Assembly (NCBI GenBank): GCA_025964675.1
Contig: JAOPYI010000033.1
Coordinates: forward strand, 1-64,000
Direction of reading: 5' to 3'
DNA length: 64,000 nucleotides
From: Sphaerisporangium sp.
GTDB taxonomy: Bacteria > Actinomycetota > Actinomycetes > Streptosporangiales > Streptosporangiaceae
The notes under the pieces were generated by a model, which was not told where the DNA came from, searched no databases, and saw only the letters and a list, made by a program, of their open reading frames with translations. This document shows, piece after piece, positions 24,298 through 33,092 of the stretch (positions are counted from its first letter, which is position 1; every line of letters starts with the position of its first letter). The position numbers and the translations under genes were made by a program.

Positions 24298-25230
24298 GTG
24301 CGAGTGTTCACTGACACCGAATTGCTGCTTGAGCTTGAGCCCGTGGTAGCCGGGGAGCTCGACCGGCATCTCAAGGTGGCCAAGGAGTGGTTTCCCCACG
24401 AGTACGTCCCGTGGTCGCAGGGTCGCGACTACGACGGCGTCTTCGGCGGCGAGGCCTGGGCCGAGACCGATTCGGCGATCCCCGAGGAAGCCCGGGTCTC
24501 CCTCATCGTCAACCTGCTGACCGAGGACAACCTCCCCAGCTACCATCACGAGATCGCCACGACCTTCGGTCGCGACGCGGCCTGGGGCACCTGGGTGCAC
24601 CGGTGGACCGCCGAGGAAGGCCGGCACGGCACCGCCATCCGCGACTATCTGACCGTCACGCGGGCGGTCGACCCTGTCGCCCTCGAGCGGGCCCGGATGC
24701 TGCACATGGGCGAGGGATTCAGCAACTCCTACGAGGGCGTGCTCCAGTCGCTGGCCTACGTCTCCTTCCAGGAGCTGGCCACGCGCGTATCCCACCGCAA
24801 CACCGGCAAGGCCTCCCAGGACCCGAACTGCGAGCGCCTGCTCGCCAGGATCGCCGCCGACGAGAACCTGCACATGCTCTTCTACCGCAACCTGCTCAAC
24901 GCGGCCTTCCAGCTCGCCCCGAGCCAGACCATGCGCGCCGTCACCGACGTGGTGACCACCTTCCAGATGCCCGGCACCGGGATCGCCGGCTTCACCCGCA
25001 AGGCGATGACCATCGCGAACGCCGGAATCTACGACCTGCGCCTGCACGTCGACGACGTCCTCATGCCCGTTCTGCGCCAGTGGGCCGTCTTCGACCTAGC
25101 CGACCTCGACGGCGAGGGAGACAAGGCCCGCGACGAACTGTCGGAGTTCCTCGCCCGCCTGGAGGTCTCCGCCTCCCGCTTCGTCGAACGCCGCGAGGCC
25201 CGCCGCACCCGCCAGACCAGCTCCGCCTGA
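24298..25230 (+). CDS. Acyl-ACP desaturase (diiron)
   Basis: 310 residues from GTG 24298, chosen because GGGGAGA lies eight bases upstream; GTG 24283 would cover that site. Soluble ferritin-like diiron desaturase: the ligand motifs are TEDNLPSYHHEI (E76, H83), EEGRH (106-110) and ADENLHMLF, in the usual order. It introduces a double bond into an acyl chain carried on acyl carrier protein, in the cytoplasm, using oxygen and electrons from ferredoxin. It is monocistronic: an operator palindrome precedes it and an opposite-strand operon converges on it. Confidence 0.92.
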   Translation: MRVFTDTELLLELEPVVAGELDRHLKVAKEWFPHEYVPWSQGRDYDGVFGGEAWAETDSAIPEEARVSLIVNLLTEDNLPSYHHEIATTFGRDAAWGTWVHRWTAEEGRHGTAIRDYLTVTRAVDPVALERARMLHMGEGFSNSYEGVLQSLAYVSFQELATRVSHRNTGKASQDPNCERLLARIAADENLHMLFYRNLLNAAFQLAPSQTMRAVTDVVTTFQMPGTGIAGFTRKAMTIANAGIYDLRLHVDDVLMPVLRQWAVFDLADLDGEGDKARDELSEFLARLEVSASRFVERREARRTRQTSSA

Positions 25231-25406
25231 ACCGCTGGAAGTCCGTGCCTCCCACGAGGGGGGCTGACCGCTGCGGGCATGGACCCATTGAGCCGCCTTC
25301 AACGCCGCGACTCTCGCCCGGCTCGTCGACTTTCCCGGCACCTTGCCCGTCGCGGATCGGGAGGCCGGGGAGTCTTCGCATCGGGTGATCCGGAGGTGGT
25401 GGGGGG
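25231..25406. other. Intergenic gap between convergent genes
   Basis: 176 bases between the desaturase stop and the end of the minus-strand operon. I see no convincing hairpin terminator, promoter or small gene here. Confidence 0.4.
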
Positions 25407-26864
25407 TCAGGTCTGGAGGGCGAGGTATTTGATCTCCAGGTATTCGGCGATGCCCTCCTCGCCGCCTTCGCGGCCCAGACCGGAGTGCTTCACCCCGCCG
25501 AACGGGGCCGCGGGGTTGGAGACGAGGCCCCGGTTGATGCCGACCATGCCGGTCTGCAGTGCCTCTCCCACGCGCATGGCCCTGCTCAGGTCCCGGGTGT
25601 AGGCGAACGCCACGAGCCCGGCCGTGGTCGCGTTGGCCGCCGTGATCATGCTGGGCTCGTCCGGGTACGTCGCTATCGCCGCCACGGGGCCGAAGATCTC
25701 CTCGCTGGTCAGCGACGCGTCCTCGGGGACTCCTGTGACGACGGTCGGAGCGTAGAAGAAGCCGGGACGGTCGAGCGTGGAACCGCCTACCTCGATGGTC
25801 GCGCCCTTGTCGTCCGCGTCCGAGACCAGGCTCGCCACCTTCGTACGGGCGGCCTCGTCGATCAGCGGGCCTACCTGTGACTCCGGGTCCAGCCCTGGGC
25901 CGACCCGAAGCGCGGCGAACCTCGCGCGCAGCCCGGCGCTGAACCGTTCCGCCACCGCCTCGTGGACGATGAACCGGTTCGCGGCCACGCAGGATTGGCC
26001 CATGTTGCGCATCTTCGCGAGCATCGCCCCCTCGATCGCGGCGTCCACGTCCGCGTCGTCGAAGACAAGGAATGGGGCATTACCCCCCAGCTCCATGGAC
26101 ACTCGCAGCACGTGCCGCGCGCTCTGCTCCAGCAGGGCGACGCCGACGGCCGTCGAGCCGGTGAAGGACAGCTTGCGCAGCCGCCCGTCGCCCAGCAGCG
26201 CGTCGGTCAGCCGTGCCGGGTCGGCGGTCGGCAGCACGTTGACGACGCCGTCCGGCACGCCCGCCTCGGCGAGCAGCGCGGCGAGCGCGAGCCCGCACAG
26301 CGGGGTCGCCTCGGCCGGCTTCAGGATGACCGTGCAGCCCGCGGCCAGGGCCGGCCCGATCTTGCGGGTGAGCATCGCCAGCGGGAAGTTCCACGGCGTG
26401 ATCAGGTAGCACGGCCCAACCGGTTGCCGGGTGGTGACGATGCGGAAGTCGCCGCCCGGCGCCACCCGGTAGTCGCCGCCGATCCGGACGGCCTCCTCGG
26501 CGAACCAGCGCAGGAACTCCGCCGCGTACGCCACCTCGGCGCGCGACTCGGCCAGTGGCCTGCCCATCTCGAGCGTCGCGAGCCGGGCGAGCTCGTCGGT
26601 GCGCTCGGCCATCAGCTCGTACGCCCGGTGCAGGATCTCCGAGCGAACCCGGGGCGCCGTCGCCGCCCACGACTCCTGCACGGCCTCGGCGGCGTCGAGG
26701 GCGCGGACCGCGTCCGCCGGGCCCGCGTCGGCGACCAGGGCGAGTCGCTCGCCGGTCGCCGGATCGACGACACCGAACGTCGCGGCCCGCCCGGACGCCC
26801 CCTCGGACCAGGAGCCGCCGATGAACACGCCGCGCGGTACGTCCGCCGGGACTGTGTTGGACAT
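25407..26864 (-). CDS. NAD(P)-dependent aldehyde dehydrogenase, succinate-semialdehyde type
   Basis: 485 residues from ATG 26864. Aldehyde dehydrogenase superfamily of the GabD/succinate-semialdehyde group: PWNFPLAMLTRKIGPALAAG, general base Glu in MELGGNAPFLVF and the catalytic Cys in MGQSCVAANR. The C-terminus has PFGGVKHSGLGREGG, typical of this group. It oxidises an aldehyde to an acid in the cytosol. It is the last gene of the ten-gene operon, 12 bases after the iron alcohol dehydrogenase. An alcohol dehydrogenase followed by this enzyme suggests alcohol to aldehyde to acid steps, possibly ending in a C4 acid. Confidence 0.9.
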   Translation of the reverse strand: MSNTVPADVPRGVFIGGSWSEGASGRAATFGVVDPATGERLALVADAGPADAVRALDAAEAVQESWAATAPRVRSEILHRAYELMAERTDELARLATLEMGRPLAESRAEVAYAAEFLRWFAEEAVRIGGDYRVAPGGDFRIVTTRQPVGPCYLITPWNFPLAMLTRKIGPALAAGCTVILKPAEATPLCGLALAALLAEAGVPDGVVNVLPTADPARLTDALLGDGRLRKLSFTGSTAVGVALLEQSARHVLRVSMELGGNAPFLVFDDADVDAAIEGAMLAKMRNMGQSCVAANRFIVHEAVAERFSAGLRARFAALRVGPGLDPESQVGPLIDEAARTKVASLVSDADDKGATIEVGGSTLDRPGFFYAPTVVTGVPEDASLTSEEIFGPVAAIATYPDEPSMITAANATTAGLVAFAYTRDLSRAMRVGEALQTGMVGINRGLVSNPAAPFGGVKHSGLGREGGEEGIAEYLEIKYLALQT

Positions 26865-26876
26865 GTGCGCTCCTGG

Positions 26877-28019
26877 TCAGTGGGCGGCGGTGAGGATGGC
26901 GTGGACGTCGTCCGCGCTGGGCGGGCGCGGCGTGTTCGCCATCACCTCGTCGTCGAGCGCGTCCCGGGCGAGCAGCGCGAAGTCCATCTCCGAGATGCCG
27001 TGGTCGGCCAGGCGGCCGGTGAGGCCGACCCGGGCACCGAGTCCGGCCACCGCGTCGATGGCGGCGTCCGCGTTCCACTCGTCCGTCCTGGCGGTGTCGC
27101 CGACCCCCAGCGCGAAGGCGACCTGGGCGGTGCGCGCGAGCCGTACGGGAAGGTTGAACCTGAGCACGTGCGGGAGCAGCATGGTCAGCGCGACCCCGTG
27201 CGCGATGTTGAACCGGCCCCCGAGCGGGTGCCCGATCCCGTGGCAGATGCCGAGGCCGGTGGCGGCCATGCCGACCCCGGCCATGTGGGCGGCGAGAAGC
27301 ATCTGGGCGCGCGCCTGCAGGTCGCCGCCGTCGTCGTACGCCTGGGGCAGGTGCCGGGAGACCATCCTGATGACCTGGAGCGCGATCCCGTCCGACCAGG
27401 GGTTCGCCCGGATGGACGAGAACGATTCCAGCGCGTGGGTGAGCGCGTCCATCCCGGTGGCGGCCGTCGGGCCCTTCGGGAGGCCGGTGGTCAGTTCGGG
27501 GTCGAGTACGGCCGCGCGGGGCAGCGAGGTGGCGTGGCCCACGTAGAACTTGCGGTGGCTCTCCACGTCGGTGATCACGCCGAAGGCGTTCGTCTCCGCG
27601 CCGGTTCCGGCCGTCGTCGGGACCGCGATGATCTGCAGTGCGGGAACGGCGAAGTCGGCGCGGTAGTCCAGGTCACGGCCGCGCTGAGGGTTCACCGCCG
27701 CGACCGCGATCCCCTTGGCCGCGTCCAGGGCCGAGCCTCCGCCGAGCGCGATGATCAGCTGTGACGCCGCCTGCTCGGCGACGTCGGCGCCCTCGGCGAT
27801 GTCCTGGGTGGTGGGATTGGCGTGCACGCCGGCGTACACGGCGGTCTCCAGGCCGGACAGCGCGTTCCGCACCGTGTCCAGCACGGGGGTGGCCGCGATA
27901 CCGGGGTCGGTGACGATCAGCACGCGCTCGGCGCCGGCCTCCCGGGTCAGCGCGCCGAGCGTTCCGGCCGCGCCCTCGGCGAGGTGGGCGGCCGGCATCG
28001 GGGTGAGGGTCAGGTTCAT
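26877..28019 (-). CDS. Iron-containing alcohol dehydrogenase
   Basis: 380 residues from ATG 28019, which overlaps the stop of the preceding gene (ATGA). Group III alcohol dehydrogenase/maleylacetate-reductase-like fold: dinucleotide motif GGGSALDAAKG, PTTAGTGAE, and the metal-binding residues in TGMDALTHALES (Asp, His) and LGICHGIGHPLGG (two His). It interconverts an alcohol and an aldehyde or ketone with NAD(P). The substrate is set by the pathway and not known. It is part of the tightly coupled catabolic half of the operon. Confidence 0.9.
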   Translation of the reverse strand: MNLTLTPMPAAHLAEGAAGTLGALTREAGAERVLIVTDPGIAATPVLDTVRNALSGLETAVYAGVHANPTTQDIAEGADVAEQAASQLIIALGGGSALDAAKGIAVAAVNPQRGRDLDYRADFAVPALQIIAVPTTAGTGAETNAFGVITDVESHRKFYVGHATSLPRAAVLDPELTTGLPKGPTAATGMDALTHALESFSSIRANPWSDGIALQVIRMVSRHLPQAYDDGGDLQARAQMLLAAHMAGVGMAATGLGICHGIGHPLGGRFNIAHGVALTMLLPHVLRFNLPVRLARTAQVAFALGVGDTARTDEWNADAAIDAVAGLGARVGLTGRLADHGISEMDFALLARDALDDEVMANTPRPPSADDVHAILTAAH

Positions 28020-28915
28020 GCCGTCTCCTTCAGTCGCAGTGGGGTGCCGGTGAGGTCTTCCCACAGCTTGACGGGGGTCATCTCGCCCGCCAGGTCGCCG
28101 TAGGCGGCGCGGGCGCGGCGGTACACCTGCTCGACGATGGCGGAGAGCTCGACGGGTACGCCCGTGGCGCGGGCGAGGTCGACGGCCAGCCCGAGATCCT
28201 TGCAGGCGAGGGCGATCGCGAACGACTCGTCGTAGTCCCCGTGGAGCAGGACCGACAGCACGTCGCTCTCCAGGAAGTTGCTGTTCGCCGGGCTCGCGAT
28301 CAGCGCGCGGCGCAGCACGTCCAGGTCGACGCCGGCCTGGACGCCGACCGTGAGCACCTCGGTGGTCGCGACCAGGTGGCAGAACCAGAGCAGGTTGATC
28401 ATGAGCTTGACCGCGTACCCCGCGCCGTTCGCGCCGACGTGCAGGACGCGTTCCGGGTCGCCCATGACGTCCAGGACCGGGCGTACCCGGTTGAAGACGG
28501 CCTGGTCGCCACCGGCGAAGATCTGGAGCGTTCCGGCGCGGGCGCCCTTGGCCATCCCGGAGACCGGCGCGTCCAGTACGTGTACGCCGTGCGCGACGGC
28601 GGCCTCGCGGACCTTGTCGTCCGGGACGCTGGTCGACATGTCGATCCAGACGGCGCCGGGCGCGAGGCCGTCGAGCAGGCCGTCCGGGCCGAGCAGCACC
28701 GACTCCACGTGCCGCGGCGTGGGGAGCATGGTGATCACCACCTCGCGGTCCGCCCCGGTCGCCCGGGGAGTCGCCCGCCAGGTCGCGCCCAGGCTCACCA
28801 GCTCCCCGGCCGTCTCCTGCCGTACGTCGTGCACCGCCACGTCGTGGCCGGCGGCGAGCAGGTTGCGGCTCATCGGGCCGCCCATGTTGCCGAGGCCGAT
28901 AAAACCGATCTTCAC
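28016..28915 (-). CDS. Beta-hydroxyacid dehydrogenase (3-hydroxyisobutyrate type)
   Basis: 299 residues from GTG 28915, which overlaps the stop of the upstream aldehyde dehydrogenase (GTGA). VKIGFIGLGNMGGPMSRNL is the N-terminal NAD(P) motif, DAPVSGMAKGARAGTLQIFAG the substrate-binding signature, and GYAVKLMINLL carries the catalytic lysine. Members oxidise 3-hydroxyisobutyrate, tartronate semialdehyde, L-serine-like or other beta-hydroxy acids. The surrounding dehydrogenases suggest it handles a hydroxyacid produced by the enolase-superfamily step. Confidence 0.9.
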   Translation of the reverse strand: MKIGFIGLGNMGGPMSRNLLAAGHDVAVHDVRQETAGELVSLGATWRATPRATGADREVVITMLPTPRHVESVLLGPDGLLDGLAPGAVWIDMSTSVPDDKVREAAVAHGVHVLDAPVSGMAKGARAGTLQIFAGGDQAVFNRVRPVLDVMGDPERVLHVGANGAGYAVKLMINLLWFCHLVATTEVLTVGVQAGVDLDVLRRALIASPANSNFLESDVLSVLLHGDYDESFAIALACKDLGLAVDLARATGVPVELSAIVEQVYRRARAAYGDLAGEMTPVKLWEDLTGTPLRLKETA

Positions 28916-30393
28916 AGGTTGATCCAAGTCGTCTTGAGAGCCGAGTAGGCGTCGAGCGCGTGCAGGGACTTGTCGCGACCGTGCCCGGAGTCTTTGAAGC
29001 CGCCGAAGGGGGTCATCACGTCGCTGGCGTCGAAGGTGTTGACCCACACGGTGCCGGCGCGCAGCGAGCGGGCGACGCGGTGCGCGGTGGAGAGCCGCGA
29101 CGTCCAGACGGCGGCCGCGAGGCCGTACCTCGACTCGTTGGCGAGCCGGACGCCTTCCTGCTCGCCGGTGAAGGTGATGGTGGACAGCACCGGGCCGAAG
29201 ATCTCCTCCTGGCCGATCCGGCTGTCGTTGCGCACGCCGTCCAGGATGGTCGGGGCGACGAAGTAGCCGCCGGACTGCTGCCTGATCCGCCCGCCGCCGG
29301 TGACGACCTCGGCTCCTTCGCCGCGGCCGATGTCGAGGTAGCCGAGCACGCGGTCGAGCTGGGCCGCGTCGACGATGGCGCCCATCTCGGTGGCGGGGTC
29401 GAGCGGGTCACCGACGGCGATGCCCTCGGCGACCTTGACGACTTCGGCCAGCAGTTCGTCGTGGATCCGGGCGTCCACCACGAGGCGGGATCCGGCGTTG
29501 CAGGTCTGCCCCGCGTTGTAGAAGATCCCCCAGGCGATCGCGGACGCGACCGCGGGGAGGTCCTCGGCGTCGGCGAGCACGAGCTGCGGGGACTTGCCGC
29601 CGAGCTCGAGGGAGACCTGCTTGCCGTTGGACTCGGCCGAGTAGGCCAGGAAGCGGTGGCCGACCTCGGTGGACCCGGTGAATGCGATCTTGTCAACGCC
29701 GGGATGGCGGCCGAGCGCCGCCCCCGTGACGGGGCCGAGGCCCGGAACGACGTTCAGTACGCCGTCGGGGACGCCCGCCTCGGCGGCCAGCTCGGCCAGG
29801 CGCAGCGCCGACAGCGAGGACTGCTCGGCCGGCTTGAGCACGACCGAGTTGCCCATGGCCAGCGCCGGAGCGATCTTCCACATGGTGATCATCAGCGGGT
29901 AGTTCCACGGGACGACGGCGCCGACCACACCCAAGGGCTCACGGGTGATCATCGCGAGGGCGTCCCGGGAGGTGGGCGCTATCTCGTCGTAGGTCTTGTC
30001 GAGCGCCTCGGCGTACCACTGGAGGCAGCCGGCCGCGCCGGGCACGTCGACCCGCAGCGACTCGCCGATCGGCTTGCCGACGTCGAGCGTCTCCAGCAGC
30101 GCGAGCTCCTCCAGGTTCTCCCTGATCAGCTCGGCGAGACGCAGCAGCACGGCCTTGCGGTGGCGGGGCGCGGCGTTCGCCCACCCGCCGTCGTCGAAGG
30201 CCGTCCTGGCGGCCACCACGGCCCGGTCCACGTCGTGGGCCGCCGCCGCGGACACCTCGGCGATGACCGTGCCGTCACGCGGGCTCACCGTGGTGAAGGT
30301 GGCTCCATCGGCGGCGCCGGTGAACGCGCCGTCGATGAACAACTCGGTTCGCGGCGCGATCCTCGCCGCCCTCTCATGCCACTGTCCGGACAT
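28912..30393 (-). CDS. Aldehyde dehydrogenase, PuuC/betaine-aldehyde type
   Basis: 493 residues from ATG 30393, chosen because AAAAGG lies six bases upstream; ATG 30399 directly follows that site and has no room. PWNYPLMITMWKIAPALAMG, SLELGGKSPQLVLADAED with the general-base Glu, and GQTCNAGSR with the catalytic Cys place it in the class that includes gamma-glutamyl-aminobutyraldehyde and betaine-aldehyde dehydrogenases. With an osmoprotectant-type importer in the same operon, an amino- or ammonio-aldehyde is a reasonable but unproven substrate. Confidence 0.9.
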   Translation of the reverse strand: MSGQWHERAARIAPRTELFIDGAFTGAADGATFTTVSPRDGTVIAEVSAAAAHDVDRAVVAARTAFDDGGWANAAPRHRKAVLLRLAELIRENLEELALLETLDVGKPIGESLRVDVPGAAGCLQWYAEALDKTYDEIAPTSRDALAMITREPLGVVGAVVPWNYPLMITMWKIAPALAMGNSVVLKPAEQSSLSALRLAELAAEAGVPDGVLNVVPGLGPVTGAALGRHPGVDKIAFTGSTEVGHRFLAYSAESNGKQVSLELGGKSPQLVLADAEDLPAVASAIAWGIFYNAGQTCNAGSRLVVDARIHDELLAEVVKVAEGIAVGDPLDPATEMGAIVDAAQLDRVLGYLDIGRGEGAEVVTGGGRIRQQSGGYFVAPTILDGVRNDSRIGQEEIFGPVLSTITFTGEQEGVRLANESRYGLAAAVWTSRLSTAHRVARSLRAGTVWVNTFDASDVMTPFGGFKDSGHGRDKSLHALDAYSALKTTWINL

Positions 30394-30426
30394 GTCCATC
30401 CTTTTCTGGAAGCATCCTCATGCGAC

Positions 30427-31536
30427 TCAGGTCAGGGACCAGCGGCGTACCGCGTCGTGGTCGATCCCGGCGCCGAGTCCCGGAGCGTCGGGCACGTTCA
30501 GGTAACCGTCCGGGTCGACCTCCAGCGAGCGCGTGAGGAAGAAGTCACGGCGCTGCGGGGTCCACCCCGGCGGGTCATAGGGGAACTCGACGTACGGCCC
30601 GCCACCCACGCCGGCGACGACGTGCAGGTTGGCGAGCACGCCAAGGCCGTTGCTCCACGTGTGGGGCGTGAACCAGCGGTGCTTGGAGAAGGCGAGCTCC
30701 GCCACCGTACGGGCACGCAGCATGCCGACCGACAGCACCACGTCCGGCTGGTACACATCCAGCGCGTCCGATTCGAGCAGGTGCAGAAGCTCGGGCATCG
30801 TGCGTACCATCTCGCCGCCCGCCACCCGGATGCCGGTCTGGGCGCGGACCATGCGCATGCCCGGGATGTCGTACTGGGGAAGCGGCTCCTCCAGCCAGAG
30901 CACGCCGAGTTCGGACAGCTCCTCGGCGAGCCGCCGCACGGAGGCGAGGTCGAGCGCCGCGTCGATGTCACCGGCCATCCGCCAGAGCTGGTTGAGGTCC
31001 ACCATGATCTCGATGTCGTCGCCGACGGCCTCGCGGGTGGCCCGTACCGCGGCGACTCCCTCACCGGTCCGCTCACGTGAGATACGGATCTTCATGGCCT
31101 TGAAGCCCGCCTCTTTGGCGGCGAGCGCGGCCTCCACCCGGGCGCCCGGCGGTTTGAGCTCGCCGAACGAGGCGTAGGCGGGCAACCGGTGTGCGGCGCC
31201 GCCGAACAGCGTGGCCACCGGCTGGCCGCACACCTTGCCGAAGATGTCCCAGAGCGCGGCCTCCAGCGGCCAGTAACGTCCCGCGTGGAAGTTCACGGTC
31301 TCCAGCGTCTTGACGTGGTTGACGATCGCGAGGGGGTCACGGCCCACGAACAGGTGCTCGTAGGCCGCGAAACCGTCCATCGTGTCGCCCGACCCGTATC
31401 CGGTGATGCCCTCGTCGGTCTCCACGGTGACCAGGGTCGCGTCGAACCAGGTGCGGGGCACGGGATCCCAGGCGGCGTTGAACGGCGGGTCCAGCGGTAA
31501 CCGCATCCGGTCCAGGCGGATCTCGGTGATCTTCAC
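30427..31536 (-). CDS. Enolase-superfamily enzyme (mandelate racemase/MLE group)
   Basis: 369 residues from ATG 31536, which overlaps the stop of the Fae homologue (ATGA). The capping N-domain is followed by a TIM barrel with metal ligands in MVDLNQLW (Asp), WLEEPLPQ (Glu) and AGGEM (Glu). In the usual KxK position it reads MKIRIS, a Lys followed by Arg. QPDVVLS and FTPHTWSNG provide the Asp-His dyad of the mandelate-racemase branch. Such enzymes abstract a proton next to a carboxylate and then racemise or dehydrate, commonly an acid sugar. The exact reaction cannot be told from motifs. Confidence 0.88.
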   Translation of the reverse strand: MKITEIRLDRMRLPLDPPFNAAWDPVPRTWFDATLVTVETDEGITGYGSGDTMDGFAAYEHLFVGRDPLAIVNHVKTLETVNFHAGRYWPLEAALWDIFGKVCGQPVATLFGGAAHRLPAYASFGELKPPGARVEAALAAKEAGFKAMKIRISRERTGEGVAAVRATREAVGDDIEIMVDLNQLWRMAGDIDAALDLASVRRLAEELSELGVLWLEEPLPQYDIPGMRMVRAQTGIRVAGGEMVRTMPELLHLLESDALDVYQPDVVLSVGMLRARTVAELAFSKHRWFTPHTWSNGLGVLANLHVVAGVGGGPYVEFPYDPPGWTPQRRDFFLTRSLEVDPDGYLNVPDAPGLGAGIDHDAVRRWSLT

Positions 31537-32036
31537 ATGCTCCCCGAAGCCGTGTAGAAGGGGTTGGCGGGCGCGTGCCGGGCGGCCAGCGCCTCGTCGA
31601 GCGAAGGTGTACGGCTCGCGCCCGCGCGCAGCGCGGCGTGAGTCGCCTCCCGGTTGTTGGCGTAGACGGTGTCAGCGTCGGCGGCCTTGGGGTTGACCCA
31701 CACCGCGGCGATGAGGACGAGATCGTCGACCTCGGCCGGCGGGATGACCCCCTCGGCCACCGCATCCATGACGCCGGCGGCCACGCCTGCCTGCGCGGCG
31801 CCCCACGTCAGGTCGGCGTGGGTTTCGGATTCCACGGCCGCCTTGTTGACGAAGAGCGTCATCGGCTTGGCGGGCAGGCCCGGGCGCAGCACGGCGACGA
31901 ACGGCACGTGGCCGGCCGAGGGGGTGGCGAGGGCGGTGGCCCACGCCGTGCCGGCGGGGCCGTCCCGGTGGCCGATGACCGTGTTGACGTGCGCCGCTTC
32001 GGCCCCGTCGCCGATGAAGCTCTCCCCGATGTCCAC
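31533..32036 (-). CDS. Formaldehyde-activating enzyme (Fae) homologue
   Basis: 167 residues, the normal Fae length, from GTG 32036. It aligns end to end with methylotroph Fae from memory: GESFIGDGAEAAHVNTVIG (Fae has GEALVGxGNEVAHIDLIIG), AGHVPFVAVLRPGLPAKP (HTPLLAVLxPNxPCKP), GAAQAGVAAGVMDAVAEG and NREATHAALRAG. The catalytic histidine is kept (H16), but the Asp two residues later is Asn. True Fae joins formaldehyde to tetrahydromethanopterin, a cofactor not expected in actinomycetes, so this protein may use another carrier, scavenge formaldehyde, or do a different chemistry. It is the first enzyme gene after the importer. Confidence 0.88.
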   Translation of the reverse strand: MDIGESFIGDGAEAAHVNTVIGHRDGPAGTAWATALATPSAGHVPFVAVLRPGLPAKPMTLFVNKAAVESETHADLTWGAAQAGVAAGVMDAVAEGVIPPAEVDDLVLIAAVWVNPKAADADTVYANNREATHAALRAGASRTPSLDEALAARHAPANPFYTASGSM

Positions 32037-32050
32037 TTGATCAGCACCTA

Positions 32051-32096
32051 CCGCTTCTCTTGATGAGACCCTGACGCTTCACTTGATGAGGCCCTG
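32051..32096 (-). repeat. 23-bp imperfect tandem duplication at gene end
   Basis: On the minus strand CAGGGCCTCATCAAG (32096-32082), the last codons of the binding protein gene, recurs as CAGGGTCTCATCAAG (32073-32059) after its stop codon. The repeat unit is 23 bases with about 20 matching. The first copy holds the TGA stop; the second has AGA there. Confidence 0.7.
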
Positions 32097-33047
32097 CTTG
32101 ACGAGCCAGTCGTGGGCGACCGTCCGCGGCTCGAGACCATCGGCGTCGACCTTGGCGTTCAGGCTCTGCATCACCTGGTCGGTGAGCTTCTGCGCCACCG
32201 GGGCCATGATCGTCTCAACCTGCGGGTACTTGGCGTTGGTCTCCTGGCGCATGGTCAGGGCCGCGTTGTAGACGGGGAAGAAGTGCTTGTCGTCCTCCAG
32301 CACGGTGAGGCCGAGGGAGGCGATACGGCCGTCGGTCGCGAAGACCTCGCCGAAGTTGCAGGTCGAGCCCTTCTTCGTCTCGGTGTAGATAAGGCCCGTG
32401 TCGACGGACTTGACGTTCTCCTTGGGCACGTCGATCCCGTACGCGGCGGCCACGCCCGGCCAGCCGTCGTCCCGGGTGGAGAACTCACTCTCGATGCAGA
32501 ACGTCGCCTCGGCCGGCTTGGACTGCACCAGTCTGGCCAGGTCGGAGAGCTTGGTGACGCCGAGCTCGGCCGCCTTCTCCTTGCGGATGGCGAACGCGTA
32601 GGTGTTGTTGAGCGGAGCTCTGGTCCCCCAGAAGACCTTGTTCTGCGCCAGGTCGTCCTTGGCGACCGCGGCGTACTGCTGCTCGGGGTCCGCAAGCGGC
32701 TTGGTCTGCTTGAGGTAGGTGACCCAGCCGGTGCCGGTGTACTCCCAGTACATGTCGATCTGGCTCGACGTCAGGGCGGTGCGCGTGTTGGTCGAGCCCT
32801 TGATGTTCGTCTTGTCGACGACTTCCGCGCCGTGCGCGCGCAGCATCTCCATGGTGATCTGGCCGAGGATGATCGACTCGGAGAAGTCCTTGGAGCCGAC
32901 GATGAATTTGGCGGCCTTCAGTTCCTGGCCGAGACTGCCCTGCTCGGACGCGGACGCGGAGGTGCCGCCGCCGCATCCGGCAAGTGCCGTGACTGCGGTG
33001 ATCGCTGCGATCCCGGCCAGGATCGTGCGCCGGGTGGGTGTGTACAT
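32079..33047 (-). CDS. Osmoprotectant-type ABC substrate-binding lipoprotein
   Basis: 322 residues from ATG 33047. The N-terminus has TRRTILAG then a lipobox ending LAGC near residue 25, so it is a lipoprotein. The rest is OpuAC/ProX-like (type II binding fold): FIVGSKDFSESIILGQITMEM, GSTNTRTALTSSQIDMYWEY, GTGWVTYL and SLGLTVLEDDKHFFPVYNAA. Homologues bind glycine betaine, choline, carnitine or related solutes. A catabolic rather than osmotic purpose is likely here because enzyme genes follow 42 bases downstream. Confidence 0.92.
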   Translation of the reverse strand: MYTPTRRTILAGIAAITAVTALAGCGGGTSASASEQGSLGQELKAAKFIVGSKDFSESIILGQITMEMLRAHGAEVVDKTNIKGSTNTRTALTSSQIDMYWEYTGTGWVTYLKQTKPLADPEQQYAAVAKDDLAQNKVFWGTRAPLNNTYAFAIRKEKAAELGVTKLSDLARLVQSKPAEATFCIESEFSTRDDGWPGVAAAYGIDVPKENVKSVDTGLIYTETKKGSTCNFGEVFATDGRIASLGLTVLEDDKHFFPVYNAALTMRQETNAKYPQVETIMAPVAQKLTDQVMQSLNAKVDADGLEPRTVAHDWLVKQGLIK

Positions 33048-33092
33048 GGTGAGCCCTCCGAAGGGATCAGGGGGGTTTGCGGATGTCTTGGG

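Noticed and set aside
25962-27764. A 600-residue plus-strand frame across the two dehydrogenase genes
   Set aside because: Antisense shadow. The minus-strand frames carry complete ALDH and iron-ADH motifs.
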